Source: Pseudomonas sp. G.S.17
GTDB taxonomy: Bacteria > Pseudomonadota > Gammaproteobacteria > Pseudomonadales > Pseudomonadaceae
Direction of reading: 5' to 3'
DNA length: 64,000 bases
Assembly: GCF_038096165.1 (NCBI RefSeq)
Contig: NZ_CP151076.1
Location: 1,674,001-1,738,000, forward strand
Position numbers and translations under genes: made by a program. The notes beneath the pieces are model-generated. The model searched no databases. It saw only the letters and a list, made by a program, of their open reading frames with translations, and was not told the origin of the DNA. Below are positions 19,126-29,400 of the stretch, piece by piece. Position 1 is the first letter of the stretch, and the number at the start of each line of letters is the position of its first letter.

Positions 19126-22100
19126 CTATTGAGTGACCGGTTCCGCAGCGGATAGCACATGCAGCAGGCCATTGAGCAGCGTTGGGTGATTGAGCAACTG
19201 GTAATGCCCGGCCGGAATGCGAATGTTCGCCACCGCTCCGCTGATCCGTGGATGCTCGGCATCGCTGGCGCTGGCCGCCCACCAGCAATGGGCGGTGCTC
19301 GCGGTACGGGGCAGCGCGTCGATCTGGCGTGACAGCACCTTGAGTTTCATGGCGACGCAGAAGGTGTGCGCCAGTTCGTCGCTGCTGATGCTGGCGTAGG
19401 CCGAAGTCGCCGACATACCGGACTGAACGCTGCCGATCAGGCCTTGCAGCGCATCGACGTTGCGCTTCGTGCCGAGGTCGAACGCTGGCAGTTGCTCTGC
19501 CGACACACCGAGGATCACCGCGAGGAAACTGCGCAGGTCGGCGTTCCAGTCATCTTCGACAGCGGTTTGCGCTGCGCTGGGCACGAAGCTGTCCACCAGA
19601 CCGAGAAACTCGACGCGCTGGCCCTGACTTTCCAGCTCCTGAGCGACCAGCACCGCGAGGGTTCCGCCCAGCGACCAGCCCAGCAAGTGATAAGGGCCGT
19701 CGGCCTGTTTCTGACGAATGTACTGCGCGTAGTCGATGGCCATGGCCGTGAGGGATTCATCCTGCCAGTCGCGCTGCAACAGCATGCGGCATTGCAGGCC
19801 GTAGACGCTGCGCTTGCCGTCCAGGCGCCGGGCCAGCGGCTCGTAATCGAAGACGGTGCCAAAGCCCGCGTGCAGGCAGAACAAAGCTGGTGCGTTGCTG
19901 TTGCGGCTGTTGAGCAACAACAAAGGGTCGAGGTTTTGCCCTTCGTCCGGATTGCCATCCAGTGCAAAGCCGGACAGCTCGGCGATGGTCGGTTTGCTGA
20001 TCATGTCGCGCAATTTCAACTGCACCGGCAAACCGCTGGCGCGCACCTTGGACAGCACCTTGAGGATGCGCAGGGAATCGCCGCCCAGCTCGAAGAAGTT
20101 ATCGGTGACGCCAATTTGATCGACCTCCAGCACCTCTTGCCAGATCGTGGCCAGGCCGCGCTCGACATCGTTGCGTGGGGCTATGAACTCGCGGCCCTTG
20201 AATTCCGGGGCCGGCAAGGCCTTGCGATCCAGCTTGCCGTTGGCATTGAGGGGGAATTCGCTGAGCGTGAGGATCTGCGCGGGCACCATGTAATCCGGCA
20301 AGTCAGCTTGCAGCTCGCCGCGCAAACGCTGGCCAAGGTTGGCTTGCGCAACGGCGACCACGTAGCCGATCAGCTGTTTACCCGCTGGGTTTTCCCGGGC
20401 CACCACCACGGCATCCTGCACGCCCGGCATGGCACGCAAGCGTGCTTCGATCTCGCCGAGTTCGATGCGGAAACCGCGAATTTTCACCTGATTGTCCAGC
20501 CGCCCGAGGTAATCGATCACCCCGTCGGCGCGCTGGCGAACCCGGTCGCCGGTGCGATACAAGCGTCCGCCATCGCTGGCAAAGGGATCGGCGACGAAGC
20601 GCTCGGCGGTCAGGCCCGGACGACGGTGATAACCCCGCGCCACGCCCTGACCGCCGATGTACAACTCACCGGCCACGCCGACAGGTAATGGATTCAGCGC
20701 TTCGTCGAGGACATACAAACTGCGCTCGCCGACTCGCGTGCCGATGGGCGCATACACCGCGCCGCAGGTGGCCTGCACGTCGACCTTCCACAACAGCGGC
20801 GTGACCACCGTTTCCGTTGGCCCGTAGCCATTGGTGAGGAACTGCGGCTTGAGGGCGCGCTTGACCCGTTCGAAGTTGGCATCGGCCACGGCATCGCCGC
20901 CGAAGCAATAGATGCGTACCGGTGGTGGCGGCTGGTCCTGGGTTTCCGCGTATTCGGCCAGCTGTTGCAGATAGGCGGGCGGGAAGCAGGCAATGCTGAT
21001 CCGGTGGGCGTGCAGCGCGTGCCAGGTTTCTTCCGGTGTCCACAGACGATTGTCGCGCACCACCAATTCGCCGCCGCTGAGCAATGTCGACAGCCAGCGT
21101 TCCTGGGCGCCGTCAAAGGCGAAGGACATGAACAGCAATTCCCGGGTCTGCTCGTCCATGTCATAACGCTCGGCGATTGCCTTGCAATGCATGCGGATCT
21201 GCCCATGACTGACCGCGACGCCTTTGGGCTGGCCGGTCGAGCCCGAGGTGTAGATCAGGTACGCGAGGTTGGAGTCCTGCACCTGATTTGCCGGGCAGGT
21301 GTGCGGCAGCGAACCCAACTCAAGGGCGTCCAGGGCGATCAGGCCCGGCGCGATCCTGGCAAAGCGATCCCGCAAACTGCTGTGGGTGATCAACAGGTGC
21401 ATCGCCGAATCACCGACAATCCAATGGATGCGCTCCTGGGGATAATCGATGTCCAGCGGCACATACGCGGCGCCGGTTTTCATCACCGCGTAGAACGCGA
21501 CGATCACGTCCACCGAGCGTTCCAGAGCGACGCCGACGAAGGTCTCCGGGCCGACGCCTTGGCCGAGCAAATAATGGGCCAGACGGTTGGCGCGACGTTC
21601 CAGTTCGGCGTAGGTCAGCTGGTGGTCGGCGCAGGTCACGGCCATTGCGTCCGGACGTTGCACGGCGTGTCCGGCGATCAACTCAGCCAACAGCGGGGCG
21701 GCTGTCATCGGCTCGGCCATCAGGTTATTGCCGCGCAGTTGCCGACGCTCGCTGGCGTCGAGCATGTCCAGGCTGCCGAGGGTGGCGTGGGGATTATTCA
21801 GCAAGGCCAGCAACAAGGCCTCGTAGCTGCGGCGGATTTGCTCGCTGGCCGCAGCGCTGAAGCGGTTGCGCAGGTACATGAATTCGATGGTCAGCGTGTC
21901 CTTGAGCATCACCGCCAGATCCATGGCGAAGTCGGTGACGCCACGGGCGCTGACCTCGCCGAAGTGCAGGTTGTGTTGCGTCGCCTGATCCAGGCGTTCG
22001 TCCAGCGGATGGTTTTCGAAGACGATAATGCTGTCGAACAACGCCTGGCCACTGTTGCCGGAGCAGCGCTGAATATCGGCCAGGGAGGCGTGTTCGTGAT

Positions 22101-25100
22101 CGCGAATCCCCAGGTTGCAGGTTTGCAGCTGCGCCAGCCAATCGGCGACGGTCTGGCGCGGGTCGGGTGTCTGGATGATCGGCAGGGTATTGATGAACAG
22201 CCCGAGCATTTCATCGGCATGGTCCAGGCTGGCGGGACGTCCAGCCACCGTGGCGCCGAAGCACACCGTTGCTTGCCCGGTGAAACGCTGCAACAGCAGC
22301 AGCCACGTGGCCTGGATCAATGTGTTGGGGGTGATGCGCAGGCGCTGGGCCTGTTCCCGCAACTGGTTGGTTTGCTCCTTGTCCCACTTCAGGTACAGCG
22401 CTTCGTGGCCTTCGAGACCAACGGCTGGCGCAGGCGCAATGCTGCTGGCCAGCAGGGTCGGCCCGCTGAGGTCCTGCAGCTGGGCTTTCCAGAAATGTTC
22501 CAGGGTTTGCTGGGACTGGGCCTTGAGCCAGGCGATGTAATCCCGATAGCGCCCGTGTTTCGGCGCCAGCGGCTGGCCGCTGTAATGCTCCAGCACTTCG
22601 CCGAGCAGGCGCGAGCTGCTCCAGCCATCCATCAAAATGTGGTGGCTGGTCCAGATCAGGTAGTGGGTCTGCGCATCGAGTCGGACCAGCGTCAGGCGCA
22701 TCAACGGCGCGGCGAGCAGATCGAAACCCTGGGCGGCATCCAGATCGACCTGTTGTTGCAACTGCTGCGGTTGTACGTTGCGGTCTTGCCAGTCCAGCTG
22801 CTGCACGGCAATGCTGGCATGTTTGTAAACCAGTTGCAGGGGTTCGGCCAGCGCACTGGCGGACCAGAAACCACTGCGCAAAATCTCGTGGCGCTCGATG
22901 ACCGCATTCCACGCGGCAATGAACCGCGCCACATCAAGGCCCTGCACCGACACCGCCATCTGGTTCAGGTACAGCGCCGCTTCATTGGCTTCCAGGGTGT
23001 AGAACAGCATGCCCTGTTGCATCGGCGACAGCGGGTAGATGTCTTCCAGTTGCGCCAGCGGCACCGGCAGCGAAGCCAGTTGCGCAGCGTCGAGACCCGC
23101 CAGGGCGAAGGCGCTGGCGTCGGTCGGGCCGGTTATTTCCTGATCATCAACACGCGCCACGCTGGCCAGATGTTCCACGGTCTGGTGCTGGAACAGATCC
23201 TTGGGCGTGAAGTGAATGCCGTTCTGCCGGGCGCGGCTGACCAGCTGAATCGAGATGATCGAATCGCCGCCCAGATCGAAAAAGTTGTCGCTGATGCCGA
23301 CGTGCTCCAGCTTGAGCACGTCCTGCCAGATCGCGGCAATGCGTTGTTGCATAGCTGTATTCGGCGCGACGTAAACCTGTTGCATCTGGCTGGCATCGGC
23401 AGCGGGCAGGGCTTTGCGGTCCAGCTTGCCGTTGGGCGTCAGCGGCAGTTGTTCGAGGAACATCAGCTGCGCCGGGATCATGTAGTCGGGCAAGTCCTTG
23501 CGCAGGGCAGTGCGGAGGCGTTCGCGCAGCGCGGCTTGTTCGGTGTTGTCGCTGACTGGTTGCGCCAGCACCACGTAGGCGACCAGCTGTTCACCCGTCA
23601 CGCCCGGCTGCGCAACCACGGCAGCGGTGCGTACCAGCGGTTGGGCTTGCAGACGGGTTTCGATTTCCCCCAGTTCGATGCGGAAGCCGCGAATCTTCAC
23701 CTGATGATCAAGGCGGCCGAGGTATTCGATGATGCCGTCGGCGCGATAACGGCACAGGTCGCCGGTGCGATACAGCTGCGCACCGGACGCGCCGAACGGG
23801 TCCGGAACGAAGCGTTCGGCGGTCAGCTCGGGTCGCTTGAAATAACCCCGGGCCAGGCCCCTGCCGCCAATCAGCAGTTCTCCGGCGACGCCAATCGGTG
23901 CCGGTTGCAGGTCGGCGTCGAGGATGTACAGCGTGGTGTTGTCGATGGGACGACCGAGCCAGGGTTTAGTGTGGCTGCGGTCGAGTCGATGGCTCGCCGA
24001 CCAGATGGTGGTTTCGGTGGGGCCATACAGATTCCACAGCTGGTCACTGACCGTCAGCATGCGCGCAGCCAGGTCATCGCTCAGGGCTTCGCCGCCGCAC
24101 AGCAGTTTGCAGCCTTGCAAGGCTGCGCGCTGGGGATGGTCGAGGAGCATGCGCCAGGTCGAAGGCGTCGCTTGCAGGACGCTGACGCCCTGACGCCGGA
24201 CGATGTCCAGCAGCGCCTGCGGATCGAGATTGACGTCGTTGCCAGCCAGGATCACCCGCGCGCCAACGCTCAGCGGTACGTAGAGTTCCAGGCCGAAAAT
24301 ATCGAAGCAGAACGTGGTCAGCGACAGCAGCCGGTCATCGGCCGCGATGCCCGGCTCGGCGGCCATGCTTGAGGTGAAGTTGCGCAGCGCGCCGTGGGAG
24401 ACCATCACCCCTTTGGGTTTGCCGGTGGAGCCGGAGGTGTAAAGGGTGTACGCCAGATTTTCCGGAGTGGTCGCAACGTCGGGATTGTTTTCGGAAAAGG
24501 CGCCAAGACTACTGGCCGGATTATCCAGTACCAACGTTTTCAGGCCTTCGGTAATTGGCAGTTGGTCTTGTACGTGGGCTTGGGTCAACAGCAGCTGTAT
24601 GCCGCTGTCCGCGATCATGTAGGCCAGGCGTTCTTCGGGATACGTCGGGTCCAGCGGCAGGTAGGCGCCACCCGCCTTGAGGATCGCCAGCAAGCCGACG
24701 ACCATTGCCACGCTGCGTTCAACGGCGATGCCCACCAGCACTTCCGGGCCGACGCCTTGCTGGATCAGACAATGGGCCAGCTGGTTGGCGCGACGGTTGA
24801 GTTGCGCGTAAGTCAGGTGTTGCCCGGCGACGATCAGCGCGACGGCCCAGGGATTTTTTTGCACCTGGTCTTCAAACAGCCGCGCGACGTTGTGGGTCGG
24901 CGGATTCTGGCTGACCGGTGTGTTCCAGCCCTCGATGATCAAGGCGCGTTCGGCGTCATCCAGCAACGGCAAACCGGCGACGAGTTGTTCCGGGTCGCTG
25001 ACGATGCTGCGCAGCAGGGCCTGCCAATGGCGGGCCAGACGCTCGATAGTTTGCGCATCGAACAGGTCGGTGGCGTAGGTCAGCGAGGCGCTGAAGCTGT

Positions 25101-26409
25101 CTTCAGTCAGCGAGGTGTTCAGGGTCAGGTCGAACTGCGCGGTGGGGTTGTCCCAACCAAGGTTGTCGATGGTCAAACCGGCCACCTGGCTGTGGGCCGC
25201 CGTGGCGTCCGCGCCCTGATGATTGAACATCACCTGGAACAGCGGGCTGTGGCTGAGGCTGCGTTCCGGATGCAGCGCGCCGACCAGTTGTTCGAAGGGC
25301 AATTCCTGATGGGCCTGGGCATCCAGCGCGGTTTGCCGCACCTGTTGCAACAGTTGGCTGAAGCGCGTGTGGTCGCTGAACTCGGCCTTGAGCACCTGGG
25401 TGTTGACGAAAAAGCCGATCAGTCGCTCGGTTTCCATGCGGTTGCGGTTGGCCACCGGCACGCCGACGCGGATGTCGTTTTGTCGGCTGTAGCGATGCAG
25501 CAAGGTCTGGAACGACGCCAGCAGCAACATGAACAGCGTGACGTTGTGCTGTTGCGCCAGTTGCTTGAGGGCCGGCCCCAGTTGCGCGTCCAGCACCACG
25601 TCCAGTTGCGCGCCCCGGTAACTTTGCTCGGCGGGACGCGGACGGTCGGCGGGCAGCTCCAGCACCGGTTGTTCGCCGCCCAATTGCCGGGTCCAGTAAT
25701 CCAGCTGGCGCTCGCGTTCGCCGGCTTCCATCCAGTGCCGCTGCCAGATGGCGTAGTCGGCGTATTGAATCGCCAGTTCCGGCAGCTCGGGCTCAGTATC
25801 GCCGCTGAACGCGGCATAGCATTCGATCAACTCGGTGACCATCACCTGCATGGACGCGCCATCGGAAACGATATGGTGCTGAGCCATGACCAGCACATGT
25901 TCATGCTCGCTCAGGCGCAGCAGCTCAGCCCTCAGCAACGGGCCATTTTCCAGGTCGAACAGTTGCGCGGTGGTTTCAGCAATGAAGGCTTTTACTTCGG
26001 ATGAGTCGCCGGTTTTGGCGTTGCGCATACCCAGCTTGATGCGCTGCGCATCGGCGACGACTTGCACGGTGCGCTCCTCGACCAGCTGGAAGGTGGTGCG
26101 CAAACTTTGGTGACGAGCGATCAGCGCGTTGAAGCTGCGCTCCAGGGCGGCAACATCCAGCTCGCCGAGCAAATGCAGGGCCATGGGGATGTGATACGCC
26201 GCGCTGTGCGGGTCCAGTTGCCAGAGAAACCACTGGCGTTCCTGGGCGAAGGACAGCGGCAATTGCGCAAAGCTCGACTGCACTTCGGGGATCGGCAGGT
26301 TGGCCGGGGACACGCCTTCTTCAAGCATTTTCTGCAAATAGACAGTGCGTTTTTCCAGCGGCAAGGTGATAAAGCGCCGGGCAATTCTCGAAGCGGTCGT
26401 GCGGTCCAT
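19126..26409 (-). CDS. pvdD: Terminal pyoverdine NRPS, C-A-T-C-A-T-TE
   Basis: A 2427-residue two-module synthetase with a release domain. C1 has HHIVSDG near 176. A1 (core FDIFGLE near 700) gives the specificity residues D-I-L-Q-L-G-L-I-W, the standard glycine code. T1 has GGDSI near 1045. C2 (HHILMDG near 1255) opens with IYPLSPMQQGMLF. A2 (FDGAQER near 1763) gives D-G-E-C-C-G-G-V-T, which resembles basic/ornithine-type domains but is not a code I can assign firmly. T2 has GGDSL near 2105, and the thioesterase has GWSLGG near 2243. No epimerase is present. The ATG at 26409 overlaps the upstream NRPS stop (TGATG) with GGAGGA upstream. It should add Gly and a hydroxyornithine-like residue and release the peptide in the cytoplasm. 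Confidence 0.93.
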   Translation of the reverse strand: MDRTTASRIARRFITLPLEKRTVYLQKMLEEGVSPANLPIPEVQSSFAQLPLSFAQERQWFLWQLDPHSAAYHIPMALHLLGELDVAALERSFNALIARHQSLRTTFQLVEERTVQVVADAQRIKLGMRNAKTGDSSEVKAFIAETTAQLFDLENGPLLRAELLRLSEHEHVLVMAQHHIVSDGASMQVMVTELIECYAAFSGDTEPELPELAIQYADYAIWQRHWMEAGERERQLDYWTRQLGGEQPVLELPADRPRPAEQSYRGAQLDVVLDAQLGPALKQLAQQHNVTLFMLLLASFQTLLHRYSRQNDIRVGVPVANRNRMETERLIGFFVNTQVLKAEFSDHTRFSQLLQQVRQTALDAQAHQELPFEQLVGALHPERSLSHSPLFQVMFNHQGADATAAHSQVAGLTIDNLGWDNPTAQFDLTLNTSLTEDSFSASLTYATDLFDAQTIERLARHWQALLRSIVSDPEQLVAGLPLLDDAERALIIEGWNTPVSQNPPTHNVARLFEDQVQKNPWAVALIVAGQHLTYAQLNRRANQLAHCLIQQGVGPEVLVGIAVERSVAMVVGLLAILKAGGAYLPLDPTYPEERLAYMIADSGIQLLLTQAHVQDQLPITEGLKTLVLDNPASSLGAFSENNPDVATTPENLAYTLYTSGSTGKPKGVMVSHGALRNFTSSMAAEPGIAADDRLLSLTTFCFDIFGLELYVPLSVGARVILAGNDVNLDPQALLDIVRRQGVSVLQATPSTWRMLLDHPQRAALQGCKLLCGGEALSDDLAARMLTVSDQLWNLYGPTETTIWSASHRLDRSHTKPWLGRPIDNTTLYILDADLQPAPIGVAGELLIGGRGLARGYFKRPELTAERFVPDPFGASGAQLYRTGDLCRYRADGIIEYLGRLDHQVKIRGFRIELGEIETRLQAQPLVRTAAVVAQPGVTGEQLVAYVVLAQPVSDNTEQAALRERLRTALRKDLPDYMIPAQLMFLEQLPLTPNGKLDRKALPAADASQMQQVYVAPNTAMQQRIAAIWQDVLKLEHVGISDNFFDLGGDSIISIQLVSRARQNGIHFTPKDLFQHQTVEHLASVARVDDQEITGPTDASAFALAGLDAAQLASLPVPLAQLEDIYPLSPMQQGMLFYTLEANEAALYLNQMAVSVQGLDVARFIAAWNAVIERHEILRSGFWSASALAEPLQLVYKHASIAVQQLDWQDRNVQPQQLQQQVDLDAAQGFDLLAAPLMRLTLVRLDAQTHYLIWTSHHILMDGWSSSRLLGEVLEHYSGQPLAPKHGRYRDYIAWLKAQSQQTLEHFWKAQLQDLSGPTLLASSIAPAPAVGLEGHEALYLKWDKEQTNQLREQAQRLRITPNTLIQATWLLLLQRFTGQATVCFGATVAGRPASLDHADEMLGLFINTLPIIQTPDPRQTVADWLAQLQTCNLGIRDHEHASLADIQRCSGNSGQALFDSIIVFENHPLDERLDQATQHNLHFGEVSARGVTDFAMDLAVMLKDTLTIEFMYLRNRFSAAASEQIRRSYEALLLALLNNPHATLGSLDMLDASERRQLRGNNLMAEPMTAAPLLAELIAGHAVQRPDAMAVTCADHQLTYAELERRANRLAHYLLGQGVGPETFVGVALERSVDVIVAFYAVMKTGAAYVPLDIDYPQERIHWIVGDSAMHLLITHSSLRDRFARIAPGLIALDALELGSLPHTCPANQVQDSNLAYLIYTSGSTGQPKGVAVSHGQIRMHCKAIAERYDMDEQTRELLFMSFAFDGAQERWLSTLLSGGELVVRDNRLWTPEETWHALHAHRISIACFPPAYLQQLAEYAETQDQPPPPVRIYCFGGDAVADANFERVKRALKPQFLTNGYGPTETVVTPLLWKVDVQATCGAVYAPIGTRVGERSLYVLDEALNPLPVGVAGELYIGGQGVARGYHRRPGLTAERFVADPFASDGGRLYRTGDRVRQRADGVIDYLGRLDNQVKIRGFRIELGEIEARLRAMPGVQDAVVVARENPAGKQLIGYVVAVAQANLGQRLRGELQADLPDYMVPAQILTLSEFPLNANGKLDRKALPAPEFKGREFIAPRNDVERGLATIWQEVLEVDQIGVTDNFFELGGDSLRILKVLSKVRASGLPVQLKLRDMISKPTIAELSGFALDGNPDEGQNLDPLLLLNSRNSNAPALFCLHAGFGTVFDYEPLARRLDGKRSVYGLQCRMLLQRDWQDESLTAMAIDYAQYIRQKQADGPYHLLGWSLGGTLAVLVAQELESQGQRVEFLGLVDSFVPSAAQTAVEDDWNADLRSFLAVILGVSAEQLPAFDLGTKRNVDALQGLIGSVQSGMSATSAYASISSDELAHTFCVAMKLKVLSRQIDALPRTASTAHCWWAASASDAEHPRISGAVANIRIPAGHYQLLNHPTLLNGLLHVLSAAEPVTQ

Positions 26410-29400
26410 CAAACTTCCTCCATGTCGTCGAGCAGTGCTTCAAGCCTGCTCAATTTCGATGTGTTCACGGCATCGCCGTCCTGCTCCAGTGCGCTGGCAA
26501 AAGCCCCCAATGTCGGGGCCTGGAACAGCTGTTGTGGGGTCAGCTGCAAGCCGAGCTCCAGTTGCAGGCGCGACACCACCTTGATGACCAGCAGCGAATG
26601 CCCGCCCAGCTCGAAAAAGTTATCGGTCAGGCCGACGCGTTCCAGCTTCAGGACGTCTTGCCAGATCCCGGCGATTTGCTGCTCCAGCTGGGTTTGCGGG
26701 GCGATGTACTCGCCTTGGCCCTGGCTGGCGTGGGGTTCCGGCAGGGCGTTGCGGTCGAGTTTGCCGTTGGCGGTCAGCGGCAGGTTGGCGACAAACAGCA
26801 AGTGCGTCGGAACCATGTATTCCGGTAGCTGCTCTTTGAGCGCGGCCTTGAGCGCTTCCCGGCTGGCGAACGATTCGTCGGCCACGATGTACGCAATCAG
26901 TTGCTGACCGTCGCTCCCGTCACGGGCCAGAACAACGGCTTGTTCAACGTGGGGCTGCGCCAGGAGTTGCGCTTCGACTTCCCCCGGTTCGATACGGAAA
27001 CCGCGAATCTTCACCTGATGATCGCTGCGCCCCAGATAGTCGATGCTGCCATCGGTGCGATAACGGGCCAGATCGCCAGTGCGATACAAACGGCTGCCAT
27101 CGTCGGCAAACAGGTTGGGAACGAAGCGCGTTGCGGTCAGATCCTGACGATTCAGGTAACCCCGCGCCAGACCTGCGCCGCCGATATACAACTCGCCGAT
27201 GCAGCCTTTGGGCACCGGATTCAGCGCGCCGTCCAGCAAGTACCAGGCAAGGTCGGCCAACGGCGCGCCAATCGGGCTGGAGGTGTCCTTGAGGAAATCA
27301 TCCCGGCTGATCGCCCGATAGGTGACGTGAACCGTGGTTTCGGTGATGCCATACATGTTGATCAACTGCGGCGAGCGATCACCAAACTGCTCGAACCACG
27401 GCCGCAGACTTGGCACGTCCAACGCTTCGCCACCAAACACCACATAACGCAGCGCCAGACTTTGTTGTGCCGCGCAGGCCACCGCCATCAAGGGCTTGAA
27501 GGCTGACGGCGTCTGGCTCAACACCGTGACGCCGTGTTCGATAAGCAGCTCGTGGAAGGCTTGCGGGCTGCGGCTGACGGCGTGCGGCACGATCACCAGC
27601 TTGCCGCCGTAGAGCAGCGCGCCAAAGATTTCCCAGACCGAAAAGTCGAATGCGTAGGAGTGAAACAGCGTCCACACGTCCTGCTTGCTGAAGCTGAAAT
27701 GCTGTTCGCCGGCCTTGAACAAACGCAGGGCGTTGGCGTGGGTCAGCAACGCGCCTTTGGGCTGGCCGGTGGAGCCGGAGGTGTAAATCACGTAGGCAAG
27801 ATTGGCCGGATCGATGCTGATCACCGGGTTGGCGTCGCTGTAGCCGGATGCGCCGTCGTCGAGCAGCAGCACTTGAATATCCGCGTTAATCGGCAATGCG
27901 CTGAGCAGCGAACCCTGGGTCAGCAGCACACCAATGCCGCTGTCCTGAATCATGTAGCTCAGGCGATCTTCGGGATAGGCCGGGTCCAGCGGCACATAAG
28001 CGCCACCGGCTTTGAGAATCGCCAGCAGGCCGATGATCATTTCCAGACTGCGTTCAACCGCCAGGCCAACACGCACTTCCGGGCCGACTCCGCGTTCAAT
28101 CAGCTGGTGTGCAAACTGGTTGGCGCGCTGATTGAGCTGTGCGTAAGTCAACTGCTGGCCGTCGCAGGTCACGGCGATGGCGTTCGGGGCGCGAGCGGCT
28201 TGAGCTTCGATCAACTGGTGAAGAGACTGCTCGACGGGGAACTCGCTGCGGGCCGGATTCCATTCCTGCAGGGCGGATGTGCTGTCGCTAAGTGTCAGTT
28301 CGCCTACCGGACGCTCGACGTTTTCTCGTAGCCCATTGAGCAGTTCAAGGGTCTGCCGGGCAATGGCGGCAATGACCTGCGGGCTGAACTGCTGACGCGA
28401 ATAGTTGAAGCGCAGCGCCAGGCTTTCGGCGGCATTGATAATCAGCGTCAGCGGGTAGTTGGTCTGCTCATGGCTGCTGATATTGGCGAAGCGCAGACCT
28501 TGCGGCGCGCCTTGTTCCAGTGCCTGGGAAATCGGGTAGTTTTCGAACACCAGTAACGTGTCGAACAAGGCTTCGCCCGCATGCCCGGCCCAGCGTTGCA
28601 CATCAGACAGTGCGCTGTGTTCGTGTTCGCGCAGGTTGAGGTTCTGCGCTTGCAGCACTTGCAGCCATTGGCTGACGATCAGTTCCGGGCGGGGATCGCT
28701 CACCACCGGCAAGGTGTTGATGAACAACCCGACCTGCTGCTCAATCCCGGCGATCTGCGTCGGCCGACCGGCAACAGTGGCGCCGAAGCACACCGCGTCC
28801 TGACCGGTGTAGCGTTGCAGCAGCAGCGACCACGCGCCTTGCAACAGCGTGTTGAGGGTGACTTTCTGCTGTCGGGCGAACTCGTTCAAGGCAAAGGTTT
28901 GTTCGGGATCCAGCGCCAGGTTGTAGTCGGCGTGACCGGCAGGCGCATCAACGGCAGGCGTCAGGTGGCGGGCCAGCAGCAGCGGCTCGTCCAGTGCCTT
29001 GAATTGCTCGCGCCAGAAGGTCTCGCTGGCGGCGTGATCCTGCTGTTGCAACCAGTCGATGTAATCCCGATAGCGACCTTGATGCGCCGCGACCGGCCGC
29101 GCGCTGTAGCGTTGCAACACTTCGCCCAGCAACTGCGAAGTGCTCCAGCCGTCCATCAAAATGTGGTGGTGGGTGAGGATCAAGTGATGGCTGTTGTCTG
29201 CGGTTAGCGCGGCGATCAGGTTCAGCAGCGGCGCCTGGCTCAGATCGAAACCCTGCTGCAATTGCTGTAGCGCCAGCTCATTCAGCGCCTGTTGTTGATT
29301 GGCAGAGCTGCGCAGATCCAGCACGCTGAACGGCATGTTCAACTGCGAACGAACCACTTGCAGCGGCTGCTCCAGTTCACCACTCCAAAGGAACGAAGTG

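Noticed and set aside
20965..24372. A 1135-codon open frame antisense to the terminal NRPS gene
   Set aside because: It mirrors GC-rich codon bias on the other strand, has no recognisable domain and no ribosome site; the NRPS frame explains the sequence fully.
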